Positions 34,780 through 44,236 of a stretch of 64,000 nucleotides of DNA are shown here, piece after piece. Numbering within the stretch: the first letter of the stretch is position 1; each line of letters opens with the position of its first letter. A program made the position numbers and the translations under genes. The stretch comes from JABDII01 sp963815325 (lineage in GTDB: Bacteria; Gemmatimonadota; Gemmatimonadetes; Gemmatimonadales; GWC2-71-9): positions 62,001-126,000 of the forward strand of contig CAWFGG010000007.1 of the NCBI GenBank assembly GCA_963815325.1. Direction: 5' to 3'. The notes beneath the pieces are model-generated. The model saw only the letters and a list, made by a program, of their open reading frames with translations. It made no database searches and was not told the origin of the DNA.

Positions 34780-35262
34780 TCAGGCGCCCTTGCTCACGAC
34801 GATCTGATCGCCTCGCACATTCACCACGAAGCTCTCAAGCGGCTCAGGCGGGGGTCCTTGGACCACGTGACCACTCAGATCGAAGTGGCCGTTGTGACAG
34901 GCGCACCAGATGTGACCAATGTCCGGCCGGTATTGCACGATACAGCCAAGATGGGTGCAACTGGCCGAAAAGGCGCGCAGGTCACCGGTGGCCGAGCGGA
35001 CGAGAATGCCCGGGCGGCTGCCGAACTTGAAGATCTTCCCCTCGTTCGGCTGGATCTCTTCGGGAGAGAACGGGAGCGTCACACTGCCCGCGGCGGATTC
35101 TCCGGTCTTGGGAGGGACGATGTAGCGCCCTGCCGGATAGACGATGGCCGCGACCAGACCGCCAATGCCCGTGCTCAACAGCCAGGTGGTGAGCGTCCGG
35201 CTCATCAGCCACTCGATGAACCTCCTGCGGGGCGGCCCTGGGGCCTGCGCAAGCTCTGTCAT
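34780..35262 (-). CDS. Rieske [2Fe-2S] subunit
   Basis: The 160-residue protein has one N-terminal helix (residues about 24-45) and an intact Rieske domain: CTHLGC (C102, H104, C107) and CACH (C120, C122, H123). Ligands and disulfide cysteines are all present. It should take the first electron from quinol bound at the neighbouring cytochrome b. It lies between a nonaheme cytochrome and cytochrome b, and forms a useful contrast to the ligandless paralogue at 13981. Confidence 0.96.
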   Translation of the reverse strand: MTELAQAPGPPRRRFIEWLMSRTLTTWLLSTGIGGLVAAIVYPAGRYIVPPKTGESAAGSVTLPFSPEEIQPNEGKIFKFGSRPGILVRSATGDLRAFSASCTHLGCIVQYRPDIGHIWCACHNGHFDLSGHVVQGPPPEPLESFVVNVRGDQIVVSKGA

Positions 35263-35276
35263 GCACCGTCCTCGAG

Positions 35277-36545
35277 TTAGGTCGCTACTGCCTTGCGGTC
35301 GATCTCGCGGATGCGGAGCACGAGCCCCGCAATCAATAGCAGGATGACGCCCACCGATACGGCCAGCCCGGTCCGCCGAAACCGAAGCTCACCCATAGCC
35401 CGATCCCCCCGGGCAAAAGCAGTATCAGTGAACACCAGCCCCGCATTGACATGGGCCGCGACGGAGTCGACCACGAAGGCATGCACCGCGGCCCGGGCTT
35501 GTACCAAGGCCGTCTGCGCTCCTTCGAGGTCGAAGAGGGCCTGGCTCACCTCGACCCCGGAATTCTCCGCCCGCAACAGGAGTGAATCGGCCCCTTGCGA
35601 GGACAGAATCAGCGAATCGAGCAGCGAGCGCATGGCCTGGATCTTCTCCCCGCTAGCCGATTCGGGCTTGTGGCACTTGACGCACGCCGCTCCTTCGCCG
35701 AACCCGAGGAGTTCGTCGCTCGCGGGTACAATTTCGTGGTTGTTATGGCAGGCAGCGCAGCCGGGCACACCCAGCATGGGAAACAGCTTCGCGTGGAGGC
35801 TCTGGGCGAAGTAGTCCGCCATGGTGGAGTGGCATTGGCCACAGGTGTTTCCCACCCAGGACACGCCAGGAGGGGCCGCCCCGTGGTTCCCGTGGCAGTC
35901 ATTGCAGGTGGGGGCCGAGAGGTCGTGCTGCTCGCTGAGCATGGTCCAGTGGATGCTCCGCTCGTACTTCTCCTGTTGGTCCGTCGGGATACCGTAGGAC
36001 GCCATGTGGTCTGCGCTGGCGTGGCAGGCACCGCATGTCTCAGCCACCTTCAGCGGGTGCACGCTGGAGTTCGGATCGGAGGGCGGCCGCATGTTGTGCG
36101 CCGGATGACAACCCACACACGTGGCAACCAGCGTATCGGCTGCTCGCGTCAATCGCTGGCCGTGCACCGATGTCAGGTACTCGCGTTCTTGGTCGACCCG
36201 AAGCGACGGATTGTATTGCTTCATGAACTGCGCGTCGGAGTGACACCGGCCGCACAGTGAGGCGAGCTGTTCCCGCTGGGGTTTCCCGACGTAGCCCTTG
36301 GCCGGGTCCATCGCGGCCATGCCGGCAACGGTCGGATCGCCGCCGTGGCAGGCCACACACCCGAAGCCCTTGGCCGCATGCACGTCGCCCGCATAGGCCT
36401 TGACGGGGTCGGACAGGCGCGCATCGGGGAGGATCTCATGACATGTGACGCAGGAGCCCTTCTCGGGAGCCTGCGCCAGCAAAGCCAGCGGAAGCACCGA
36501 CGCCGTCCCAAACAAGAGAACGGCGATGGCGATGCGGCCCCTCAC
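35277..36545 (-). CDS. nonaheme cytochrome c of the bc-type module
   Basis: The 422-residue protein starts with GTG overlapping the upstream stop (GTGA). It has a signal peptide (AVLLFGTASVLPLALLAQA), nine CXXCH motifs (CVTCH, CVACH, CGRCH, CVGCH, CGACH, CNDCH, CGQCH, CAACH, CVKCH), a helical region, and a C-terminal membrane helix (LAVSVGVILLLIAGLVL). The motif order and spacing match the gene at 15674-16924, so the two are paralogues. It likely replaces cytochrome c1 in this complex. Confidence 0.93.
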   Translation of the reverse strand: MRGRIAIAVLLFGTASVLPLALLAQAPEKGSCVTCHEILPDARLSDPVKAYAGDVHAAKGFGCVACHGGDPTVAGMAAMDPAKGYVGKPQREQLASLCGRCHSDAQFMKQYNPSLRVDQEREYLTSVHGQRLTRAADTLVATCVGCHPAHNMRPPSDPNSSVHPLKVAETCGACHASADHMASYGIPTDQQEKYERSIHWTMLSEQHDLSAPTCNDCHGNHGAAPPGVSWVGNTCGQCHSTMADYFAQSLHAKLFPMLGVPGCAACHNNHEIVPASDELLGFGEGAACVKCHKPESASGEKIQAMRSLLDSLILSSQGADSLLLRAENSGVEVSQALFDLEGAQTALVQARAAVHAFVVDSVAAHVNAGLVFTDTAFARGDRAMGELRFRRTGLAVSVGVILLLIAGLVLRIREIDRKAVAT

Positions 36546-37753
36546 TTGGAGACTGATTCGATGAAGAACGCCGCGATATCCGCCATCTCCTCAGGAAGCA
36601 AAGTTGGCCAGATGATGCGTCCCTGGGCTTGGCCGGTCATGACCCGGCCGTGGTTCCACATGGCGGCGATCACTGCCGTGGGCGAGTCCAGCCCCTCGAT
36701 CGTCGTCAGGTCGCCCGCGTCGTTGCGCCCTTGCCCGCCCAGCGCGTGGCAGCCGAGGCAGCCGCGGTTCTGAACCAGGCGTCGCCCCGCTGTTGGGTTG
36801 CCCAAGCGCTGAAAGTAGCGAATCGAGTAGAGGTAGGCCACGATGTCCGCCATCTGGCTTACCTCGAGCTTGGGCACATCTGTTCCCCGGACCCGCATGG
36901 CCCGAAGCATGGCCGGTGCCTTGTTCCATATCATCGAGGAAAACTCAGCCAGGCTCGGCGGCCGAGCCCGGCTGGCCAGGTCCGGAGCACTCCCACCACC
37001 CTGGCCCCGAATGCTATGGCATTCGAGGCAGCCCTTTTCGACAAACCACTGCCGACCCAGTTCCGCCCGACCCGGGAGAACATACATGGGACCTTCCGGC
37101 GGCCCCGGAGCAGCTTGGCGGAGGTAGGCGATCAGATCGGTCAGCTCGGAAGCCGTAAACGACGGACGCCGGATCTTGAGCGTCTGCATCGCCTCGGCCA
37201 TGGCGGGACCGTGGTTCCACATGGCGGTGGCAACTTGAATGAACGAGCCCATCTGGCCCAAGTAGTCCAGGCTCGGCCCGACGACCCCCCCGACACCAGC
37301 AACCTGATGGCAGCGAACGCACTCCTTCTCGGTGAAGAACTGCTTGCCATGGTCGACGTTGCCGGGCTCGTCGAAGTAGTTGATCGAGGTGAGGAAGGCG
37401 ATCAAATCGCCCATCTCACGGGGGCTCATGTGGGGAGGCTCGATGCCCTGGGCCCGCATCTGGGCCACCATACTGGGGTAGTGATTCCAGAAACCCGAGG
37501 CCAGGTCGTAGAACGTGCGCAACTCGCCGACGCGGCCGAGGTCCGGGGCGGTGGTACCGCCGAGACCATTGATGGCGTGGCAGGCGGAGCAGCCCTTGGC
37601 CCCAAACACCCACGAACCGGCCATGGCGTTCTGGGCCGGCTCCTGGGCCGATCCCACCGACTGAGGGAGCAGGATGAGACTCACCAGGGCAACGGCCACC
37701 TGGGTTGATCGGAGGGTCATCCGGCGAAGGCTCAGCATAGCATTCGGTTTCAT
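36542..37753 (-). CDS. tetrahaem cytochrome c made of four class I domains
   Basis: The 403-residue protein has an N-terminal signal (VALVSLILLPQSVGSAQ) and four tandem cytochrome c class I domains of about 95 residues, with motifs CSACH, CVRCH, CLECH and CLGCH. Each domain ends with a helix of type EMxDLIAFL. Candidate axial methionines can be seen near some domain ends. It is the first gene of the nonaheme-Rieske-cytochrome b operon, so it may carry electrons from that complex to a terminal acceptor. Confidence 0.92.
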   Translation of the reverse strand: MKPNAMLSLRRMTLRSTQVAVALVSLILLPQSVGSAQEPAQNAMAGSWVFGAKGCSACHAINGLGGTTAPDLGRVGELRTFYDLASGFWNHYPSMVAQMRAQGIEPPHMSPREMGDLIAFLTSINYFDEPGNVDHGKQFFTEKECVRCHQVAGVGGVVGPSLDYLGQMGSFIQVATAMWNHGPAMAEAMQTLKIRRPSFTASELTDLIAYLRQAAPGPPEGPMYVLPGRAELGRQWFVEKGCLECHSIRGQGGGSAPDLASRARPPSLAEFSSMIWNKAPAMLRAMRVRGTDVPKLEVSQMADIVAYLYSIRYFQRLGNPTAGRRLVQNRGCLGCHALGGQGRNDAGDLTTIEGLDSPTAVIAAMWNHGRVMTGQAQGRIIWPTLLPEEMADIAAFFIESVSK

Positions 37754-37955
37754 AATCTCACCACTTTAGGACACTTCCTGCAGCGGGCTGGACCCAAATT
37801 GGCCGGCCGGCTGGCGCTCGCTCGTGGGCTTGGACCATGACACTATGGCTCAAAATGGGTCGAGCGCAAGACCCAAGGCCATTGGGGCCCAAGCCTCACG
37901 GATGACTCATCTTAGCCCTCGGCTTGTGAACGAACCCCGAATTCCTTGTGAAGCC
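37754..37955. other. intergenic region upstream of the bc-type operon
   Basis: About 200 bases lie between the kinase gene and the first gene of the bc-type operon, both on the minus strand. It should contain the operon promoter. I see no strong sigma-54 or sigma-70 match and no gene in it. Confidence 0.4.
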
Positions 37956-40900
37956 TCAGGGCGCCGCATCGGCCGGAGCATCCGCCCGATCGGCCCGCTC
38001 CAGCTCCGCCAAGGCCCGCCGGGCCAGATCGCGTTCCGGCTGAAGCACAGGGTCCGGATCGTCCCAGAACTTCAGGAACTCGCGGTAGTACTGCATTGCG
38101 AGATCGCGCCGGCCGAGGGACTCGTACACCGCCGCCCGCTGGGCGTAGGAACGCACCAACAGCAGCCAGTCGGCGTCCGGTCCCGCCTGGACCGCCGCCG
38201 TGTATCTGAGGGTATCCATGACGGTGTAGTACGCGATGGCCTCCTCGGGCCGGCCCAGGGCTTCGGCTGTTCGGGCCATGGCGGCCACGTGCACCGGCGC
38301 CTCGGAGGTGTCTGGCTTGGCAGCCATGAAACGCCGCTCCGCGAGATCCCGGTCACCCGCCACCATGGCCGCCCACGCGTCGATGCCGGCATCGCGGCTC
38401 TCCTCGGCCAACTCGCGCCAAGTCCTCACCTGAGCCGTGTCGCCCAGGGTCGCCGCACCCAAGAGCACGGGCCAGCGGACGCCCTGCCGAATCCTCACCT
38501 GCTCCGAATCCGGGAATATCCGGATCAACCCGGCCACTGAGTCGAGTGTCTCGGTGAGAAGCTGTCGGGACACGGCATCGATCGAGGCCGCGGCCCTCAA
38601 TCGGGTCGATAGCCCCGCGACATCGAGCCGGGCGAGGCGCTCAGGGTCCGCGCCGAACTGCCTCGCAGCTTGGTATCGTTGATCGGCCACGCGGCCCGCC
38701 TCGGCCACCTGCCCCCGAAGCAGCAGATAACCCATGATCGGTCCCGTGATGACGGCCCGCTCCGGTGGCAGATCGCCTGACCACTCGGGCTGGGCCAGCA
38801 GCGAATCGCCATGGGCCATCGCCTGATCGAACACCTGCCCCTCGAGCGCCCAGCTCAGCTGAACGAGTTCAATGGGCACCGTCCATTGTGCTCCCAGTCG
38901 CTTCGCCTCGGCCAACGATATCAAAGCACTATCGAATTGCCGGTCCACCGCCAAGTTGTTCGCCAGGAAGAAGTGAGGCTGCCCCTGATCCGGAGCGAGG
39001 CTGATCCACCGACGAAGGTGGTCCCGCGAAATGACGCGGGCCCGGGCGCGAAGCGAGTCCAGGACCTCGGCCGAGTATCGGATCTCCAACGAGTCGTCCC
39101 GAACCGTGATCAGAGAATCGCCGACGTAGAGCACCCTGTAAAATCGCACCGGTCGCCCTTGCCTACCGATGGTGGTTATCCCACCCGGCGGCGGCTCGTT
39201 GAAGGCCGGGAGTCCCGGCGCTTCTTCCTGCGAGGCGAGCAATAACAAGTTGGAAACGGCCGGGTAAATGCCGTAGTCGCTGGCGTCGAGCTCGAGCGCT
39301 CGCCGGAAGCTCTTGAGCGCAACGCCTGGTGATGACGGGAAGTATTCTTTGCCCGCGGAATCGGTCCTCAGGGTCAAGTCCATGAGCGAAGCCGAGGCGT
39401 AGCCGCTCCATGCGTCGACCACGGTTGAATCTTGCTCCAACAGCTCGCGGTAGAGCGACTTGGCGCCCTCGAAATCCGCGTTGACGTAGGCGTGAAACGC
39501 CCGAATCAGAAGGCGTTCCTTGGGTGGGCGCTGGGCGGAGTATCGGAGAGCACTGTCGGCGAGTGCAATGAATGTTGGTGCCGGGGATGTCTGCTCGAAG
39601 AAACCGGTGACCGAGCTCAACTGGTAATACGCCAGGGCGAACGCCGGATCGAGGTCGACCGCCCGCCGGAACTCGTCCCTGGCCCCGGTGATGTTCCACC
39701 GGCTGGTGGCCTCGATGCCCCGGATGTAGGCGCGATAGGCATCAATGGACTTGGTAGGCGGCTCGACGTCGAGCCGTGCCGATCGTGGAGCACCGGCAAC
39801 ATCGAGCAGCTGGTTGGCCAGGCTGTCGAAGGCCATGGCCAGTGCCGTATCGGAGCCGGCCGTGGCCGACGCGGTCGAGAGCCGTCTTCCCGTCGCCACG
39901 TCGTACACGTTGGCCGTCAGTTGAATCTCGTCGCCGAGCTTGATGACCGAGCCGACCGTCGCGGTCCAGACGCCGGCGGACTTGGCCAGCTTGATCGCAT
40001 CGCCGCTCGAGAGTGGCTGGTCTTCCGCCACCTCCTCTCGGCGCGCCAGGTCGAGCAGTCGCTCCGACTCCACCACCTGCAGGTCCTGCCAGCGACTCAG
40101 CGACCGCGCCAAGAGCTCGACCCCGCCGAACCGAAGCCACTCGAGGTCCGGATCCTGCCTGGTGTTGTCGAAGAAGCCGATCAGGATCGACTGGCGCGGA
40201 TCGACCCCGTCGGGCACTCCACTACCCCGCCCCATCAACAGCACGCTACCCAGCGCAATGACCGCCACACCGCCAAGTGCACCGAGGGTATAGCGCCGCC
40301 TTCGGTTCGTCGGGCGTCTGGTTGGAACGCGAATCGGCCCGGTGGCCGCAAGCCCGGTGGCCGCCAACACCTCAGCTGCGTCGTCCGCCGTGGCGTAGCG
40401 CTCGTCAGGATTCCGGGCCAGCATGCGCCCGACCACGGTTTGGATTTCCTCGGGCACATCATCGATGCGCTCGCTGAGCGGGGTCAGCTCATGTGTCAGA
40501 TGCGCAATCATATAGTTGCGGGTCGGTCCGACCTCGTACGGATAGGCCCCGCTCAGCATCTCGTAGAACAGAATGCCGAGCGCGTAGATGTCGGACGCCG
40601 CGGTCAGGTCGTGCTCCCCCGAGGCCTGCTCGGGACTCATGTAGCGTGGCGTTCCCATGGCCACACCCACGGCGGTGAGCTTTTCCTGATCCGCCGCCTC
40701 GCCGGGTGAGGTGTCTCCCGGCGCTACGATGCGGGCAATGCCGAAGTCGGTCACCAATGCGCGCCCGGACTCCCGCTCGATGAGCACATTTTCCGGCTTG
40801 ATGTCGCGATGGATGATGCCGCGCCTGTGCGCCGCACTCAGCGCGGCGAGGATCTCGCTGCAAATCCGCACGGCTTCGCCTGACGGTAGGCGGCCCTCCC

Positions 40901-41234
40901 GTTTGAGCCGCTCCGCCAGGTTCTCCCCTTCCACGAAGGCCATGGCATAGAACGCGAGCCCGTCCGCTTCGCCCACGCGAAAGATCTGGACGATGTTCGG
41001 ATGCTGGAGCTGGGCGACGGTTTCGGCCTCGCGCTGGAAGCGAGCCCGGAACAACGGGCCTTCACCCAGCATGGGGTCGAGCACCTTCAGGGCGACGAGG
41101 CGATTGAGGGATCGTTCGCGGGCCAAGAACACGCTGGCCATCCCACCCCGTCCCAGCGGGCGGATGATCTCGTAGTCCTCACGCAAGGCAGCGGTGAGGC
41201 GCTCGAGCAGGGCCGGAGGCGAGGAGTCAGGCAC
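37956..41234 (-). CDS. Ser/Thr protein kinase with membrane helix and tetratricopeptide-rich tail
   Basis: The 1092-residue protein has an N-terminal Hanks-type kinase domain with all catalytic motifs: GRGGMASV, VALK (K50), HRDIKPEN (D144) and DFGIA, plus MGTPRYMSPEQ. A single membrane helix follows near residues 310-335. The outside part begins with a TolB/FlgO-like segment (SILIGFFDNTRQDPDLEWL) and then helical repeats of tetratricopeptide type. Such proteins are numerous in Gemmatimonadota and related groups. Ligand and targets are unknown. Confidence 0.93.
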   Translation of the reverse strand: MPDSSPPALLERLTAALREDYEIIRPLGRGGMASVFLARERSLNRLVALKVLDPMLGEGPLFRARFQREAETVAQLQHPNIVQIFRVGEADGLAFYAMAFVEGENLAERLKREGRLPSGEAVRICSEILAALSAAHRRGIIHRDIKPENVLIERESGRALVTDFGIARIVAPGDTSPGEAADQEKLTAVGVAMGTPRYMSPEQASGEHDLTAASDIYALGILFYEMLSGAYPYEVGPTRNYMIAHLTHELTPLSERIDDVPEEIQTVVGRMLARNPDERYATADDAAEVLAATGLAATGPIRVPTRRPTNRRRRYTLGALGGVAVIALGSVLLMGRGSGVPDGVDPRQSILIGFFDNTRQDPDLEWLRFGGVELLARSLSRWQDLQVVESERLLDLARREEVAEDQPLSSGDAIKLAKSAGVWTATVGSVIKLGDEIQLTANVYDVATGRRLSTASATAGSDTALAMAFDSLANQLLDVAGAPRSARLDVEPPTKSIDAYRAYIRGIEATSRWNITGARDEFRRAVDLDPAFALAYYQLSSVTGFFEQTSPAPTFIALADSALRYSAQRPPKERLLIRAFHAYVNADFEGAKSLYRELLEQDSTVVDAWSGYASASLMDLTLRTDSAGKEYFPSSPGVALKSFRRALELDASDYGIYPAVSNLLLLASQEEAPGLPAFNEPPPGGITTIGRQGRPVRFYRVLYVGDSLITVRDDSLEIRYSAEVLDSLRARARVISRDHLRRWISLAPDQGQPHFFLANNLAVDRQFDSALISLAEAKRLGAQWTVPIELVQLSWALEGQVFDQAMAHGDSLLAQPEWSGDLPPERAVITGPIMGYLLLRGQVAEAGRVADQRYQAARQFGADPERLARLDVAGLSTRLRAAASIDAVSRQLLTETLDSVAGLIRIFPDSEQVRIRQGVRWPVLLGAATLGDTAQVRTWRELAEESRDAGIDAWAAMVAGDRDLAERRFMAAKPDTSEAPVHVAAMARTAEALGRPEEAIAYYTVMDTLRYTAAVQAGPDADWLLLVRSYAQRAAVYESLGRRDLAMQYYREFLKFWDDPDPVLQPERDLARRALAELERADRADAPADAAP

Positions 41235-41277
41235 GCTGGAAGTTAGTGGGCCACACCGGGGCTGTTAAGGCTGAGCA

Positions 41278-41511
41278 TCAGGGCCTGGGCGCTCCGGGAC
41301 CCCAATCATCGCCCACGAAACCGTCTTCCGGGCTCACCTCGCGGCCCAGGTCCCGGACTTCCCGCTCGGCCGCTTCGAGGACCTCCCGATCGACATCCTG
41401 CGATCGGCGCGCTGTTCGGGCTCTCCCCCCGCCCGCTTCTTCGCCGCGGCGGACCAGCCAGAGGAGAAGCCCCACGAATCCGATGAGGCCGAGGACGGCG
41501 CCGAGGCTCAT
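41278..41511 (-). CDS. small single-helix membrane protein
   Basis: The 77-residue protein has an N-terminal membrane helix (AVLGLIGFVGLLLWLV) and a charged tail. Its ATG overlaps the stop of the pyrimidine phosphorylase gene (ATGA), so the two are translationally coupled. Function unknown. Confidence 0.65.
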   Translation of the reverse strand: MSLGAVLGLIGFVGLLLWLVRRGEEAGGGRARTARRSQDVDREVLEAAEREVRDLGREVSPEDGFVGDDWGPGAPRP

Positions 41512-42845
41512 GACGGAGACCCGGGCCAGGCCTCGACGCCTTCTGCCGTGATCCGGTGGGAGATGAGCGGAACCGCGCTTGCCGTTTCGCCAAACGAGAT
41601 GGCGGAGCGAAGGATTGCGCGGCCGACCTTGAGGTCGGTGTCATGCTTGGCGTGAATCGTAGCGATGGGTTGGCCCCGCTCGACTCGATCGCCCGGCTTG
41701 ACCGTGATCACAAACCCGACGCCGGGGTCGAGCACGTCATCCATCGCGAACCGGCCGCCTCCGAGCGAAGCGATGCCGCGACCAATGGGGCGGGGCTCGA
41801 TCCGGTGCACCACACCATCTTCGGGGGCCTCGAATACCCCCTGGACCGCCGCGTGGGGCAGCAACGAGGGATCATCGACTACCGCCGGGTTGCCGCCTTG
41901 TGCCGCAATGATCTCGGCAAAGAGGGCCGCGGCTCGTCCCGAATCGATGGCAGCTTCGAGACGCGAGCGCGCCGCGGCGGCATCTCGCTCCACGCCGCCG
42001 ACTTGGAGCATGGCGACCCCCAAAGCGTAGGTCACCTCCATGAGATCCGGCGGGCCCTCACCCCGCATGGCCTCGATGCATTCCTTCACTTCGAGGGCGT
42101 TGCCGGCCGCCATGCCCAGCGGATGATCCATGGTCGTGAGGAGGGCGATGGTGGGGCACTGGTGCGCCTGACCGATCGCGATCATGGTCTGCGCCAGCTC
42201 GGTGGATCTCGGTAGGTCGGGCATGAAGGCCCCTGCCCCGGTCTTCACGTCGAGCACCAGGCCGGTCAGGCCCTCGGCCAGCTTCTTCGACATGATACTG
42301 GCGGCGATCAGCGGGATCGAATCGATCGTCGCTGTGACGTCGCGTAATCCGTAAATCTTCTTGTCGGCCGGTGCGATCTCGCCGGTTTGGCCGATCATGG
42401 CGCATCCGAGACGTCGGACCTGTGCCTCGGCTTCGCGAAGTGACAGATCGGTGCGGAAGCCGGGGATGGACTCCAGCTTGTCGACGGTGCCTCCGGTGTG
42501 CCCGAGGCCGCGCCCGGAAATCATGGGAACGGCAACCCCGCACGATGCAACCATCGGCGCGAGGATGAGTGACGTCTTGTCGCCAACGCCGCCGGTGGAG
42601 TGCTTGTCGACCACGGGAAGGCCGAGATCCCGGAAGTGGAGTCGGTCTCCCGAGTCGCGCATCAAGGCGGTGAGCGTCAGCAGTTCGCTGTCGGTCAATC
42701 CACGGAACCACACCGCCATGAGGAAGGCGGCCATTTGATAATCGGGAATCCGACCGCCGGTATAGGCCGTGATGAGTTCCGCCCACTCGTCCGCCGAGAG
42801 GGCCTCGCCGTTTCGCTTCCGTTCAATGAGTGTGGGTACCTGCAC
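41508..42845 (-). CDS. thymidine/pyrimidine-nucleoside phosphorylase
   Basis: The 445-residue enzyme of the DeoA/Pdp family splits pyrimidine nucleosides with phosphate. Signature segments are VVDKHSTGGVGDKTSL, SGRGLGHTGGT and LVLDVKTGAGAFM. I chose GTG 42845 (MQVPTLIERKRNG) because conserved sequence begins there; a longer frame to 42971 would overlap the divergent gene. DeoA versus Pdp cannot be told from this alone. Confidence 0.93.
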   Translation of the reverse strand: MQVPTLIERKRNGEALSADEWAELITAYTGGRIPDYQMAAFLMAVWFRGLTDSELLTLTALMRDSGDRLHFRDLGLPVVDKHSTGGVGDKTSLILAPMVASCGVAVPMISGRGLGHTGGTVDKLESIPGFRTDLSLREAEAQVRRLGCAMIGQTGEIAPADKKIYGLRDVTATIDSIPLIAASIMSKKLAEGLTGLVLDVKTGAGAFMPDLPRSTELAQTMIAIGQAHQCPTIALLTTMDHPLGMAAGNALEVKECIEAMRGEGPPDLMEVTYALGVAMLQVGGVERDAAAARSRLEAAIDSGRAAALFAEIIAAQGGNPAVVDDPSLLPHAAVQGVFEAPEDGVVHRIEPRPIGRGIASLGGGRFAMDDVLDPGVGFVITVKPGDRVERGQPIATIHAKHDTDLKVGRAILRSAISFGETASAVPLISHRITAEGVEAWPGSPS

Positions 42846-42883
42846 CCTCGTGGTTCCCTCGCGTGCTCGATTAGTATTGATGA

Positions 42884-43696
42884 ATGAACGAGAACGGCAC
42901 TCGTCGTCTGACGACAAACCTAGCGGTGGCGCTGCTCCTGTGGACGCCCGTTCAGGCCCAGAGCCCGCCATCGACCGCCGCCGAGCACATCGCGCTCGGG
43001 ATCGCCGCTCCGGAAGGGATGGATCCCGAAGCGGCGCTCCGGCACTACCAGGCGGCCCTCGGACTGGATTCCCTCAGTTACCAGGCGACCTGGCGCGCAG
43101 CATTTGCCCTCCTCAACATCGGCAAGCGCATCCCGGACGAGGAGAAGAGCCGGTGGCGCGATTCGCTGTATTTTGAAGCCGAACGATTGGCCCGGCGAAC
43201 GGTTGAACTCGAGAACCTCGACCCGCAAGGCCACTATGTGCTGGCCTTGGCGATTGGGCGAACGTCACTCACCAAGGACGTCAGGGAGCGGGTCATGCTA
43301 GCCAGAACCATTCGCGTCGAGGCGCTCAAGACCCTCGAACTCGACCCCGAACATGACGGCGCCTACCACGTCCTGGGCCGCTGGCACTGGGAGATCATGC
43401 GCCTGTCGGGATTCGAGCGATTCTGGGCCAGGAACGTGTTCGGCGCCAAGTTCTTCAATCTGGCGTCGTGGGATGGCGCCGTAGAGAATCTCGAGCTGGC
43501 CGTTCAGTTCAACCCGACCTACATCTACCATCGCCTGAAGCTGGCGGAACTGCTGGTGGAGCGGGAACGCTACGCCGAAGCCACCGCGCAGTTGGAGATC
43601 ATTCCAACACTGCCCACCACCGACTACATGGATCCGAGCTACCGGGCAGACGCTGCCGCACTCCTGGCCCGCATTGCTGCCCCCGAGCGGCGTTAA
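42884..43696 (+). CDS. exported tetratricopeptide protein, RMDN-like
   Basis: The 270-residue protein has a signal peptide ending in VQAQ and helical repeats. A stretch reading AYHVLGRWHWEIMRLSGFER followed by an FGA motif recalls the RMDN/TPR family first described in eukaryotes. Its stop shares the bases GTTAAC with the convergent gene's stop. Function unknown. Confidence 0.75.
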   Translation: MNENGTRRLTTNLAVALLLWTPVQAQSPPSTAAEHIALGIAAPEGMDPEAALRHYQAALGLDSLSYQATWRAAFALLNIGKRIPDEEKSRWRDSLYFEAERLARRTVELENLDPQGHYVLALAIGRTSLTKDVRERVMLARTIRVEALKTLELDPEHDGAYHVLGRWHWEIMRLSGFERFWARNVFGAKFFNLASWDGAVENLELAVQFNPTYIYHRLKLAELLVERERYAEATAQLEIIPTLPTTDYMDPSYRADAAALLARIAAPERR

Positions 43697-44064
43697 CGCG
43701 ACAGGGGGCCAGCCTCCATGACGTCGTCGATGATGTCCCGAGCCCGGCCGGTGGTGCGGGTCACGGCGCCGCGGATCTTCCGCCGCTGCCGTCCCAACTC
43801 CCGCCCGGCATCTTCGCGCACATGGTCGATCTTTTCTTCGGCCCGTTCCCTGAGGTCCTTGACGCTGCGCCCGATCCGGCGGCGCGTGCGCGAGCCCTTG
43901 TCGGGCGCGAACAACACTGCGACCGTGGCCCCGACCAGCGCCCCGAGCAGAATCCCGGCGGCGAAGCCCGCCGCGACCCGATGATGGGTCTCCTCTTCGA
44001 GGAACTCCGCTTCGTCCTCGAACTCCTCGTCGTCTGGGTAGGACCCATCGCGTTTGCGTGACAT
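43693..44064 (-). CDS. YtxH-domain stress-type membrane protein
   Basis: The 123-residue protein starts at ATG 44064 after GGAGGG. An acidic N-terminus is followed by a Gly/Ala-rich membrane helix (VAAGFAAGILLGALVGATVAVLF), then APDKGSRTRRRIGRSVKDL, the typical YtxH pattern, and an amphipathic helical tail. It overlaps the convergent upstream gene by 4 bases. YtxH proteins are often linked with envelope stress. Confidence 0.8.
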   Translation of the reverse strand: MSRKRDGSYPDDEEFEDEAEFLEEETHHRVAAGFAAGILLGALVGATVAVLFAPDKGSRTRRRIGRSVKDLRERAEEKIDHVREDAGRELGRQRRKIRGAVTRTTGRARDIIDDVMEAGPLSR

Positions 44065-44236
44065 TGCCCCCTCCAAATGCCCAGGTGAATCGCCATTTGC
44101 CGGGTGTGTACGTGTCGGCACAACCGAGCCCCCTGGAAGCTAGCGGCTTCCCGAGCCAAACGAAACGCGCTTGACCCCTTCGGGGTCCCTCGCGACATTC
44201 TAGGCATCCCATGACCCCTGTCCCGGACTCCATCAC

